Positions 49,592 to 57,818 of a stretch of DNA of 64,000 nt are shown here, piece after piece (positions within the stretch are counted from its first letter, which is position 1; each line of letters opens with the position of its first letter). Below the pieces are notes generated by a model that was not told where the DNA came from, did not search any database, and worked only from the letters and a program-made list of their open reading frames with translations. The stretch spans positions 1-64,000 of the forward strand of contig JAJEAR010000024.1 in the NCBI GenBank assembly GCA_022822665.1, written 5' to 3'. A program made the translations under genes and the position numbers. Source of the DNA: Alphaproteobacteria bacterium (lineage in GTDB: Bacteria; Pseudomonadota; Alphaproteobacteria; Thalassobaculales; Thalassobaculaceae).

Positions 49592-50073
49592 CGATGCCTC
49601 CTTGCGGGCCAAGAGTACCGAACTGTGCCGGCGCATCGCAATCTGCCCGGCGGAGCCATGCAGGACGCGGGCGCCGGAGCCCGGGGGCGGCACTCCGGGG
49701 ATCGCCGCGGTCACGCGCCGCATTATTGCCTGACCAAGGGTTGCGCGACGCGGGCGCATGACCAATACTTGCAAGAATCGGTCACGTGATGCAGAGGGTT
49801 GTTGTCCCGCCGGTTGCCTGATGTTTCGTACTGGAGAAATCAAGGTAGCGGAAAGGGCAGTTGGTATAAAAGTTCTACCAGATGTGCAGCGAATCACTTC
49901 TGCAGTTTGTCATTCGCCCCTGGGGCAAGTGGAGCGTGTGCCTGCAGCATGACTGCGGGATCCGAGATATCGACCGGCCCGGAACGGGGCTGTCCGGCGA
50001 TCACGTCGCTGGCCAGAGCCTCGCTCCCGGCCCTGACGGAAACCGTGCCTGAATGGAATCGGAGGAACTGATC
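49592..50073. other. Intergenic stretch with a locally AT-richer core, no gene seen
   Basis: About 480 bp between the DUF6788-like gene and the cyclase. The part around 49740-49915 is clearly less G+C-rich than its surroundings. It holds a TATAAA element (49865-49870) and a GCGAAT/ATTCGC inverted repeat (49888-49893 and 49911-49916). No coding signal or recognisable transposase fragment is seen. It may contain the cyclase promoter; GGAGG precedes the cyclase ATG. Confidence 0.5.
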
Positions 50074-51132
50074 ATGAACAGATCGATGGTTGCGGCTGCA
50101 GTTCTGGCGGGAGCCATGGCGTTGCCGGGAGCTGCGTATGCGGAATGCTCGGCCGACAACTGGAAGGACTGCGCCGGCAAGCCATGGGTTGACGGCTCGG
50201 ACATGGCGACCCCCCTGGGATCGCAGTGGTGGCCGCACCCGCTCTGGGGCGAAGGGGACGAAGCCGGATCGACCAACTGGTACACCAAGCCAGAGGTCGT
50301 GATGCGGGCCCTGTCCGTGATCAAGGAGGGCAAGGTCTTCAGGCTCGGTCACGACTACCACGCCGACATGCCGCTGTTCGGCGCCCGCAAGTTCTCACTG
50401 CGAATCCCCGGCACGCCGACCGGCGGTGCCTTCGGCGCCAACAAGATCATGTGGAACGACGAGTTCCTGGCCACTGAAGTGGGCCAGGTCGGAACCCAGT
50501 TCGACGGTCTCGGCCACATCGGTGTGCAGGTCGGCGCGGACGGCGACAAGACCGACATGCGCTGGTACAACGGGTTCACCGCTGCCGAAATGGGCGGACC
50601 CTACGGGCTGCTGAAACTCGGAACCGAGAAGCTGCATCCGATCATCGCCCGCGGCATCCTGATCGACGTGGCCGGAGCCCGTGGCGTTGACGCCATGCAG
50701 AAGGGCGAGGTGGTCACCATGGAGGATGTCCGCAACGCGCTGGAGCGCCAGGGCATGGCCGACTTCCAGTTCGCGGAGGGTGACGCCATCATCATCCGCA
50801 CCGGCTGGGAAAAGCACTGGACCGATCCCGCAACCTACAATGACGGCTGCCCGGGCATCGGCATGGAGGTCGCACGCTGGATCGCCGAGGACGTGAAGGC
50901 GGGGGTCACCGGCGGTGATACCTGGCCGGTGGACGCGGTGCCCAACCCGGATCCCACCTGTGCGTTCTGTGTGCACACCTACCTGCAGACCAGGCACGGC
51001 ATCGTGAACCAGGAAAACATGAAGCTCACCGAGCTTGCGAATGCCGGCGTGTATGTGTTTGCCTACTTCTACAGTCCCGCGCCGGTGCGGGGGGCTACCG
51101 GTTCGATGGGAGCACCCGTCGCCATTCACTGA
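50074..51132 (+). CDS. Secreted cyclase-family (kynurenine formamidase-like) protein
   Basis: A 352-residue protein with a Sec signal peptide (about residues 1-23, ending AAYA before E24). It has the bacterial cyclase/kynurenine-formamidase fold. The metal motif of that family is HxGTHxDxxxH. Here it reads GQVGTQFDGLGH (residues 137-148), with Gln138 and Gln142 in place of the two His, while Asp144 and His148 remain. FAEGDAIIIRTGWEKHW and a C-terminal VYVFAYFYSPAPVRGATGSMGAP segment fit the family. The ATG at 50074 follows GGAGG and opens the signal peptide. The substrate is unknown and the location should be periplasmic. A stem-loop separates it from the ABC transporter genes. Confidence 0.85.
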   Translation: MNRSMVAAAVLAGAMALPGAAYAECSADNWKDCAGKPWVDGSDMATPLGSQWWPHPLWGEGDEAGSTNWYTKPEVVMRALSVIKEGKVFRLGHDYHADMPLFGARKFSLRIPGTPTGGAFGANKIMWNDEFLATEVGQVGTQFDGLGHIGVQVGADGDKTDMRWYNGFTAAEMGGPYGLLKLGTEKLHPIIARGILIDVAGARGVDAMQKGEVVTMEDVRNALERQGMADFQFAEGDAIIIRTGWEKHWTDPATYNDGCPGIGMEVARWIAEDVKAGVTGGDTWPVDAVPNPDPTCAFCVHTYLQTRHGIVNQENMKLTELANAGVYVFAYFYSPAPVRGATGSMGAPVAIH

Positions 51133-51146
51133 TCACCTCACCGACC

Positions 51147-51171
51147 GGGGACCGGCTTCCGGCCGGTCCCC
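51147..51171 (+). terminator. Stem-loop between the cyclase and the ABC transporter genes
   Basis: GGGGACCGG (51147-51155) and CCGGTCCCC (51163-51171) form a perfect 9-bp stem with a 7-nt loop, 14 bases after the cyclase stop. No T-run follows. It may weaken read-through into the ABC genes or protect the cyclase mRNA. Confidence 0.45.
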
Positions 51172-51182
51172 GCGGCTGGCCC

Positions 51183-51827
51183 ATGCACCTCGTCGAGTGC
51201 CAGGACGTTTCGCACAGCTTTCCCGGAGCGCCGGAACTGCCCCTGCCCGATCTCGCGATCGGGACCGGGGAACGCGTGGTGGTGACCGGGCCGTCGGGAA
51301 GCGGCAAGACCACCCTGCTTCAGATCCTTGCCGGCCTGCTGCCCCCGACCAGGGGGGAGGTCCGGGTTGCCGGTGTCGACTGGGCCTCGCTCACCCGTAA
51401 CGACCGTGACCGTCGCCGTGGCCGCACCGTCGGCATCGTATTCCAGTCCTTCAACCTGATTACTGCCATCAGCGTGCTGGACAATCTTCGGCTCGCGCGG
51501 CGCCTGGCGGGACATCCGCAAGACGACGAGCTGTGCCGCGGCCTGCTCGACGGGATCGGCATCCTTGATCTCGCACATCGCGCCCCGGCCCGGCTCAGCC
51601 GCGGCGAGGCCCAGCGCGCCGCCATCGCCAGGGCGGTTTCGGGAGAGCCCAAGCTGCTCCTTGCCGACGAACCCACCTCGGCTCTCGATGCCGGCAACGC
51701 CGCCTCGGTGACCGGGCTGCTGCTGGAACGCGCGGCCGCGAGCGGCGCGGGTGTCATCGTGACCACCCACGACGAGCGGATCGCCGGCATGTTCGACCGG
51801 CGGGTGCAACTGGGGTGCGGTCCGTGA
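51183..51827 (+). CDS. ABC transporter ATP-binding protein (LolD/MacB-like)
   Basis: A 214-residue nucleotide-binding subunit. Walker A is GPSGSGKTTLLQ, the Q-loop is VFQSFNLITAISVLDNL, Walker B is LLLADEPTSALD, and the H-loop is VIVTTHDERI. The signature is LSRGEAQRAAIARA instead of the usual LSGGQ/E, with Arg at the second Gly. The overall pattern is closest to LolD/MacB-type ATPases that drive mechanotransmission rather than import. It is coupled by a GTGA overlap to the FtsX-like permease. ATG 51183 begins 12 bases after the stem-loop. Confidence 0.92.
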   Translation: MHLVECQDVSHSFPGAPELPLPDLAIGTGERVVVTGPSGSGKTTLLQILAGLLPPTRGEVRVAGVDWASLTRNDRDRRRGRTVGIVFQSFNLITAISVLDNLRLARRLAGHPQDDELCRGLLDGIGILDLAHRAPARLSRGEAQRAAIARAVSGEPKLLLADEPTSALDAGNAASVTGLLLERAAASGAGVIVTTHDERIAGMFDRRVQLGCGP

Positions 51828-53059
51828 ACCCGGTTTCCCTCGCCTTTGCCTACCTGGCCGAGCGGCCGCTCGCGACGCTCCTCATCACCCTGCTGCTGGC
51901 ACTCGGCGTCGGGACCATTTCGGCACTGCTTTCGTTCGATCACCAGTTCCGCGAACGGTTGCTGCGCGAGGCCCGCACTGTCCACCTGGTGGTCGGTTCC
52001 AAGGGCAGCCGGCTGCAACTGGTGCTGTCCTCGGTGCTTCACGTGGACTACCCGGCGGGCAACATCCCCTGGAACGAGGCTGCTCTCCTGCTCGATCACC
52101 CCGCTGTCAGCCGGGCGATTCCGGTCTCTCTCGGAGACAGTGTCGGCGCGTTCAGGGTCGTGGGGACGACCGGCGTGTTCCTCGAGGCCGCCGGCGCGCA
52201 TCTTGCGAGCGGTCGGGCCTGGGACGGAACCTTCGAAGCGGTCCTCGGCGCCACCGCGGCACGGGAACTCGGACTTGAGGTGGATGATGTCTTCGCGACC
52301 ACGCACGGCGTGGGGACCGGTGGACCCGAACACGGGCACGACAACTACACCGTCACCGGTGTCCTTGCCCCGACCGGCGGTGTCGCCGACCGGCTTGTCC
52401 TGACCTCGCTCGAGAGCATCTGGGAAGTCCACGACCAGCCGACCCCGACCGCCGGAAACGGGGATGCCGCCGCGAGGAACGGGGGCAACACCGCTGGCCC
52501 GCGCGCGCGGCAGGATGCCGAGATCACGGCGCTGCTGCTGACGTTCCATTCGCCGGTCAGCATGCTCAGGCTCGCCCCTGAAATCGACCGGCACAGCGCG
52601 ATGATCACGGCCTCGCCGGCGGTGGAGATCGGCCGGCTGTTCGCCCTGCTCGCACCCGCCCTCGACGTGCTGCGCGGCTTCGGAGCCGTTCTGATGGCCG
52701 GTGCCGCACTGGCGGTCTTCACCACGCTCACCGCGGCGCTGGAACTGCGTCAGCGCGACATCGCGATCCTGCGCGCCCTCGGGGCGGTCCGGACATGGAC
52801 CGCCGGCGTGCTCCTCGCGGAGGCACTGATCCTGACCCTGGCCGGAACCCTGCTCGGATTTGCGCTCGGGCACGGCGCGCTCGCGGTCATCGGCAATGTC
52901 ATCCCGGAGGCGGGCAATGCCGGCCTGTCCGGGCTGGTGGCGGCACCAGGGGAAGCATGGCTGTTTCTCGCCGCACTCCTGACCGGGCTGGTTTCCGCGG
53001 GCGTGCCGCTGCTGCGGGCGAGCCGCGCCAGCCTCTCCGAAACCCTTGCCCGAAACTGA
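51824..53059 (+). CDS. FtsX-like ABC transporter permease
   Basis: A 411-residue MacB/FtsX-type permease. The N-terminal helix (AYLAERPLATLLITLLLALGVGTISALLSF) is followed by a large periplasmic domain of about 230 residues. Three C-terminal helices complete the fold (LRGFGAVLMAGAALAVFTTL, ELRQRDIAILRALGAVRTWTAGVLLAEALILTLAGTLLG, and the last near LFLAALLTGLVSAGVPLL). REARTVHLVVGSKGSRLQLVLSSVLHVDYPAGNIP is typical of the subgroup found with DUF3299 proteins. GTG 51824 overlaps the ATPase stop. With its neighbours it should form a tripartite envelope system; the substrate is unknown. Confidence 0.9.
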   Translation: MNPVSLAFAYLAERPLATLLITLLLALGVGTISALLSFDHQFRERLLREARTVHLVVGSKGSRLQLVLSSVLHVDYPAGNIPWNEAALLLDHPAVSRAIPVSLGDSVGAFRVVGTTGVFLEAAGAHLASGRAWDGTFEAVLGATAARELGLEVDDVFATTHGVGTGGPEHGHDNYTVTGVLAPTGGVADRLVLTSLESIWEVHDQPTPTAGNGDAAARNGGNTAGPRARQDAEITALLLTFHSPVSMLRLAPEIDRHSAMITASPAVEIGRLFALLAPALDVLRGFGAVLMAGAALAVFTTLTAALELRQRDIAILRALGAVRTWTAGVLLAEALILTLAGTLLGFALGHGALAVIGNVIPEAGNAGLSGLVAAPGEAWLFLAALLTGLVSAGVPLLRASRASLSETLARN

Positions 53060-53168
53060 CCGCTGGTTCAGCATGGAACAGGTTCGCGCAAGGCCGAAAC
53101 GGAGTGCGACCGGGGCAGCCCGGCGCGTGTCCGGGACCGGCCGCGCAGACGGACAGTGGGGGACAGCA

Positions 53169-53651
53169 ATGCCGGTGCTCACGATGCTACTGGCGCTCTT
53201 GATGGCGGGTGCAATGCCGGCCGCGGCACAGCAGGCGGATGTGCCAGATCACGTGGTGCACAACAAGCCGATCGATGCCGATGGCGCCATCCGCTGGGAC
53301 GCACTCGCCAACATGGAGATCCGCGTCGAGACCCCGGCGCCGTTGCAGACCATCTTCCACCGGGAGTTTACGCCGGAAATCAAGGCGCTCGGCGGAACGA
53401 TCGTCCGTCTCAAGGGGTTCATGTACCCGTTGACGGCAGGCGAGGCCCATACCGGGTTCCTGCTCTCGGCCCTGCCCCCGTCCTGCCCGTTCTGCCTGCC
53501 GGGATCGGCGACGACCCTGATCGACATCATTGCGTCCGAACCGGTCACCTACGTGCTCGAACCGGTCATGCTCGAAGGTCGTCTCGTCTTGCTCGAGGAC
53601 GACATCACCGGCCTGTACTACCGGCTCACCGAGGCACGGCAGGTCGGATAG
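53169..53651 (+). CDS. Periplasmic DUF3299-type protein
   Basis: A 160-residue protein with a signal peptide (about residues 1-21, PAAA before QQ). Its C-terminal half has the DUF3299 pattern: FTPEIKALGGTIVRLKGFMYPL, FLLSALPPSCPFCLPG with a CxxC pair, and GRLVLLEDDITGLYYRLTEA. The CxxC could bind metal or be redox-active, but the function is not established. The start at 53169 was chosen for the signal peptide; an upstream in-frame ATG would put 41 hydrophilic residues before it. It lies 109 bp after the permease gene. Its stop abuts the recJ stop with no base between. Confidence 0.82.
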   Translation: MPVLTMLLALLMAGAMPAAAQQADVPDHVVHNKPIDADGAIRWDALANMEIRVETPAPLQTIFHREFTPEIKALGGTIVRLKGFMYPLTAGEAHTGFLLSALPPSCPFCLPGSATTLIDIIASEPVTYVLEPVMLEGRLVLLEDDITGLYYRLTEARQVG

Positions 53652-55436
53652 TCACACGCCCGTGTTCGCGGCAACATCGTCGATGAACACCCGTATCCGC
53701 GCCTGCCCGCCCCACTCGTCGAGGCGCAGGTGACCGGCCACGTGCAGGGAACTCCCGGAGTGTGCGAGCAGCGCCGGTCCCAGTTCGCTGTCAAGCGCCC
53801 GGAAGGCGATCGCCTGAACACGTGCCCCGTCCTCGCCGGCCAGAACACAACGCACATGCCGCGTGCCCACCACGTCGGCCCGCACGATCCGCGCTCCCGT
53901 GATCGCAAATCGCGGTTCGGGATTGCCCGAACCAAACGGGCCAAGCCGGGCGATGGCTTCGATAACCTCGCGCCGTGCTCCCGCGGGAGCGAGCACGCCG
54001 TCAATGGCCAGTTCGGGTACCAGGGGGGCGCCGTCCCGCTGCTCGGCGAGCCGCGCGGCAAGGAATGCCCTGAGGTCGGCGAGGTGGCTGGCCTGCAGGC
54101 TGAACCCGGCCGCCATCTCGTGACCGCCGCCAGCGGTCAGGATCCCGTGCTGGCGTGCGGTGATGATCGCGGTGCCGAGGTCGAAGCCGGGCATGGAGCG
54201 GCCCGAACCCTTGCCGAGACCATCATTGAGCGAGACAACGCACGCCGGGCGCTGATAGCGTTCACGCAACCGGCCGGCGACGATGCCGATCACGCCCTGG
54301 TGCCAGTCCTGCCCGGCAACGACGATGACCGACTGGTTGTTGCCGTGGCGCTCCACCTGGGCGCACGCGGCTTCCAGCACCGATTTCTCGATGTCCCTGC
54401 GCTCGGCGTTGCGTTCCTCCAGCACCTGCGCGATCGCGGCCGCCTCGTCGAAATCCTCGAGCACGAGCAACCGGGCTCCCATATCCGATTCGCCCACGCG
54501 CCCGGCGGCGTTGATCCTGGGTCCGAGCACGTATCCCAGGTCCGACGCCTCGGGACGCCGGGCGAGCCGCGCAACCCGCCTCAAGGCACGCAGTCCGGGG
54601 TTTCGGCCGCGTCCCATGACCTTGAGACCCTGGGTCACGAGGGTCCGGTTCAGCCCGTGCAGCGGAACCACGTCGCACACGGTTCCCAGCGCCACCAGGT
54701 CGAGCAGGGCCAGCAGGTCGGGTTCCGGCCGACCCTCCCCGTACCATCCCTTCGCACGCAGCGAACGGTTCAGTGCCACCACCACGAGGTAGGTGACCCC
54801 GACCGCGGCGAGGTGGCCGAGGGATCCGTCCTCATCGAGCCGGTTCGGGTTGATCACGGCGATGACCCGCGGAAGCACCGGTTCGGCCATATGATGGTCG
54901 ACCACGATGATATCGAGTCCGTCGTCCGCCGCCGCACCGAGCACGTCATGGGCCATGGTTCCGCAATCGAGCGTCACCACGAGGGCCGCGCCCCGTTCCC
55001 GCAATCCGGCCAGCGCCCGCTCGTTCGGTCCGTACCCCTCGGTCACGCGGTCGGGCACATGCACGAGGGTGTTCGCTCCGGCCGCGCGCAGGAAACGGAC
55101 CAGCACCGCCGAGGACGTTGCGCCGTCGACATCGTAGTCGGCGAGGATCCCGATGGTCTCACCGTCCAGCACAGCGCGGGTGAGCCGGTCGACACCCGCC
55201 TGCATGTCGCACAACACCATCGGGTCAGGAAGATCCGTGCGCAGGGTCGGCGCCAGGAAACGCTCGGCGTTGTCGAGCGTCATGCCGCGTGAGGCCAGGA
55301 CACGGGCAGCCAGGTCGGGGAGTCCGTGACGCTGGGAAATCGTCAGCGCTATCCGTTCCGCCTCGCGGTCGCAGGTACCGCGGTTCCACCAGCGCCTGCC
55401 CGTGACCGACCGTTCGACGTCGAGAAACGGTTGCAT
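53652..55436 (-). CDS. recJ: Single-stranded-DNA-specific exonuclease RecJ
   Basis: A 594-residue 5'-3' ssDNA exonuclease in recombination and mismatch repair. DHH-phosphoesterase motifs are ILADYDVDGATSSAVLVRF (II), LDCGT (III, here followed by MAHD), and IVVDHHMAEP (the DHH motif). The DHHA1 half shows GWHQGVIGIVAGRLRERYQRPACVVS and GRSMPGFDLG, and TAGGGHEMAAGFSL. The C-terminal OB-like domain follows. Length is typical. It lies 7 bp after glpX in the same direction, the conserved hom-glpX-recJ order. Confidence 0.96.
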   Translation of the reverse strand: MQPFLDVERSVTGRRWWNRGTCDREAERIALTISQRHGLPDLAARVLASRGMTLDNAERFLAPTLRTDLPDPMVLCDMQAGVDRLTRAVLDGETIGILADYDVDGATSSAVLVRFLRAAGANTLVHVPDRVTEGYGPNERALAGLRERGAALVVTLDCGTMAHDVLGAAADDGLDIIVVDHHMAEPVLPRVIAVINPNRLDEDGSLGHLAAVGVTYLVVVALNRSLRAKGWYGEGRPEPDLLALLDLVALGTVCDVVPLHGLNRTLVTQGLKVMGRGRNPGLRALRRVARLARRPEASDLGYVLGPRINAAGRVGESDMGARLLVLEDFDEAAAIAQVLEERNAERRDIEKSVLEAACAQVERHGNNQSVIVVAGQDWHQGVIGIVAGRLRERYQRPACVVSLNDGLGKGSGRSMPGFDLGTAIITARQHGILTAGGGHEMAAGFSLQASHLADLRAFLAARLAEQRDGAPLVPELAIDGVLAPAGARREVIEAIARLGPFGSGNPEPRFAITGARIVRADVVGTRHVRCVLAGEDGARVQAIAFRALDSELGPALLAHSGSSLHVAGHLRLDEWGGQARIRVFIDDVAANTGV

Positions 55437-55443
55437 CGCACGC

Positions 55444-56427
55444 CTATCCCGCGGGTTCGGCCGGCTTGCGTGTCCAGTCGTGATCCGCCTCGATGGTCCG
55501 GACGGTCCCGGTCTTGGACCGCATGACGATCGAGTGGGTCGCCGCCCCGCCGGGGAACCGCCGGACTCCGCGAAGCATCGCGCCGGTGGTTACTCCGGTC
55601 GCGGCAAACATCACGTCGCCGCCCGCGAGTTCGAGCAGGCCGTACTTGCGATCAAGGTCGTCGATGCCGAGCTTCCGCGCCCGGCCCGTTTCGTCATCGT
55701 TGCGAAACAGCAGCCGCCCCTGCATCTGGCCGCCGATGCAGCGCAGCGCCGCCGCGGCGAGCACGCCTTCCGGCGCCCCGCCCGATCCCATGTAGATGTC
55801 GACGCCACTGTCCTGCTGTGCGGTAGCAATCACTCCCGACACGTCGCCGTCCGAGATCAGCATGATCCGGGCACCGACTTCGCGGACCGCGCCGATCAGC
55901 TGCGAATGCCGCGGGCGGTCGAGGATGCACACCACCAGGTCGGTGGTTCCGATACCCCGGGCTTCGGCCAGCGCATGCAGGTTTTCGGCAACCGAACGGT
56001 CGAGATCGACCACCCCTTCCGGCAGACCGCCGCCGACCGCGATCTTGTCCATGTAGACATCAGGCGCGTTCAGGAACCCGCCCCGGTTGGCCATGGCGAT
56101 GACGGCAAGGGCGTTCGGGCCACCCTTGGCCGTAATCGTCGTGCCTTCCAGGGGATCGAGCGCGATGTCGATGGCGGGGCCGCCCGCTCCCACCTTCTCG
56201 CCGATGTAGAGCATCGGCGCCTCGTCGCGTTCGCCCTCGCCGATCACCACGGTGCCGTCGATCTCGAGGGCATTCAGCGCCCGGCGCATGGCGTCGACCG
56301 CCGCCTGGTCGGCCGCCTTCTCGTCACCCCGGCCCATCAGCCTGGACGCGGCAATCGCGGCCGTCTCGGTCACCCGCACCGCCTCAAGCGCGAGGTTGCG
56401 GTCCATCGCAAATTCGCCTTCACTCAT
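55444..56427 (-). CDS. glpX: Fructose-1,6-bisphosphatase, class II
   Basis: A 327-residue gluconeogenic phosphatase of the lithium-sensitive superfamily. Metal and phosphate motifs are VIGEGERDEAPMLYIGE, ALDPLEGTTITAKGGPNALAVIA, and MGSGGAPEGVLAAAALRC. Some relatives also hydrolyse sedoheptulose-1,7-bisphosphate. It is likely the gluconeogenic enzyme feeding the pgi-pgm branch seen at the left of the window. It sits between hom and recJ with gaps of 56 and 7 bp. Confidence 0.96.
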   Translation of the reverse strand: MSEGEFAMDRNLALEAVRVTETAAIAASRLMGRGDEKAADQAAVDAMRRALNALEIDGTVVIGEGERDEAPMLYIGEKVGAGGPAIDIALDPLEGTTITAKGGPNALAVIAMANRGGFLNAPDVYMDKIAVGGGLPEGVVDLDRSVAENLHALAEARGIGTTDLVVCILDRPRHSQLIGAVREVGARIMLISDGDVSGVIATAQQDSGVDIYMGSGGAPEGVLAAAALRCIGGQMQGRLLFRNDDETGRARKLGIDDLDRKYGLLELAGGDVMFAATGVTTGAMLRGVRRFPGGAATHSIVMRSKTGTVRTIEADHDWTRKPAEPAG

Positions 56428-56466
56428 GACACGTTCCCCGCGTGTGAACTCCGTTCGGGAGCACTG

Positions 56467-56482
56467 CCGGCCGACCGGCCGG
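56467..56482 (-). other. Intercistronic stem-loop between hom and glpX
   Basis: CCGGCC and GGCCGG, with a 4-nt loop, begin one base after the hom stop codon. No T-run follows. It may be a minor attenuator or an mRNA stability element. Confidence 0.3.
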
Positions 56483-56483
56483 T

Positions 56484-57776
56484 TCAGATCGCCTCGATGG
56501 GAAGGATTCTCGGCTCCTCGACAACCGAATCAAGGGTGCGGATCCGGGCGATCGAACGCCGGATCGCGGCTTCCCCGGTCTCGTGCGTGGTCAGCACGAC
56601 CGGAACCCGTTCGTCCGGGTCGCGGCCGCGCTGGATCATGGCCTCCACCGACACCCGCTCGTCGCGGAACACCGCGGTCAGGTCGGCGAGTACGCCGGGG
56701 CGGTCGATGACCATGAGGCGCAGGTAATATGACCCGGTCAGCGAATCGATTCCGGCGACCGGCGGATCGCGCAGCAGCGAACCGGCAATCCCGAACACCG
56801 GTACCTGGCGACCGGCGGCGATGTCGACCAGGTCACCGATGACCGCGGACGCGGTTGGCCCGGCACCGGCGCCGCGGCCGTAGAGCAGAGACGCGCCGAC
56901 CGGAACACTGTCCATGGCCACCGCATTGAAGACATCGCCGACCTGCGCGATCTGTGCCGACACCGGTACCATGCACGGCCTGACCCTTTGCTGCACCTGC
57001 TCGCCCTGTCGTTCCGCTATGCCCAGAAGCTTGATGCGATAGCCCAGTTCCTCGGCAAACTCGAGGTCCAGTGGCGAGACGTGCCGGATCCCCTCGACAT
57101 GGATCGACTCGAAACTGACAGTCGTTCCGAAGGCGATTGCGGCCAGGATCGCGAGCTTGTGCGCCGTATCGGTCCCGTCGATGTCGAAGGCCGGATCGGC
57201 CTCCGCGTAGCCGAGCCGCTGCGCTTCGGCGAGCACGTCGTCGAAGGCCCGTCCGGTGTCGCGCATCACCGACAGGATATAGTTGCAGGTCCCGTTCAGG
57301 ATGCCGTAGACCCGCGAGATCTCGTTGGCGGCCAGAGCCTCCCGCATGGCCTTGATCACGGGAACCCCGCCTGCCACGGCCGCCTCGAAGCACAACGGGA
57401 TCCCCGCGCTCTCGGCCATCCGCGCCAGGACGGTTCCATTGTGCGCGATCAGTGCCTTGTTGGCGGTGACCACCGGCTTGCCGCGACGAAGCGCGCCTTC
57501 CACCGTGTCCCGTGCAACGCCGTCGGCGCCGCCGATCAGTTCGACAACCACGTCGACATCGTCGCGCCCGCCGAGTTCGCGGGCATCGTCACACCACGCA
57601 ATGCGATCGAGGTCGAGACCCCGGTCCCGGTGCCTGTCCCGCGCGCTCACCGCGGTGACGACAAGGTTGCGTCCGCACTTGCGTTCGAGCATCGGGGCCG
57701 ATGCCTGCAGGAGCCGCACGGTCTCCGCACCGACGGTGCCGAGACCGGCAACCCCGATCCTGAGTTCATTGCCCAT
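56484..57776 (-). CDS. hom: Homoserine dehydrogenase
   Basis: Reduces aspartate-4-semialdehyde to homoserine, the branch point to threonine and methionine. The 430-residue protein has the NAD(P)-binding motif RIGVAGLGTVGAETVRLL, DVDVVVELIGG, TANKALIA, and the catalytic domain with FEAAVAGGVPVIKAMRE, YGILNGTCNYIL (Lys/Asp region downstream), YAEADPAFDIDGTDTAHKLAIL. A C-terminal ACT domain (about 350-430, with LMVIDRPGVLADLTAVF) implies feedback control, probably by threonine. It precedes glpX and recJ. An aminotransferase, often found upstream of hom in this order, is not here; the upstream side holds an OmpA-like gene. Confidence 0.96.
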   Translation of the reverse strand: MGNELRIGVAGLGTVGAETVRLLQASAPMLERKCGRNLVVTAVSARDRHRDRGLDLDRIAWCDDARELGGRDDVDVVVELIGGADGVARDTVEGALRRGKPVVTANKALIAHNGTVLARMAESAGIPLCFEAAVAGGVPVIKAMREALAANEISRVYGILNGTCNYILSVMRDTGRAFDDVLAEAQRLGYAEADPAFDIDGTDTAHKLAILAAIAFGTTVSFESIHVEGIRHVSPLDLEFAEELGYRIKLLGIAERQGEQVQQRVRPCMVPVSAQIAQVGDVFNAVAMDSVPVGASLLYGRGAGAGPTASAVIGDLVDIAAGRQVPVFGIAGSLLRDPPVAGIDSLTGSYYLRLMVIDRPGVLADLTAVFRDERVSVEAMIQRGRDPDERVPVVLTTHETGEAAIRRSIARIRTLDSVVEEPRILPIEAI

Positions 57777-57818
57777 TACCTGCCGCTCCCTGCTCCAGCC
57801 GCGCAGCCCAGCCGTCCG

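Noticed and set aside
53730..55292. A 520-codon open frame on the plus strand opposite recJ
   Set aside because: It is the antisense shadow of a clear recJ gene. It is Arg/His/Gly-rich, lacks family motifs, and long antisense frames are expected at this G+C content.
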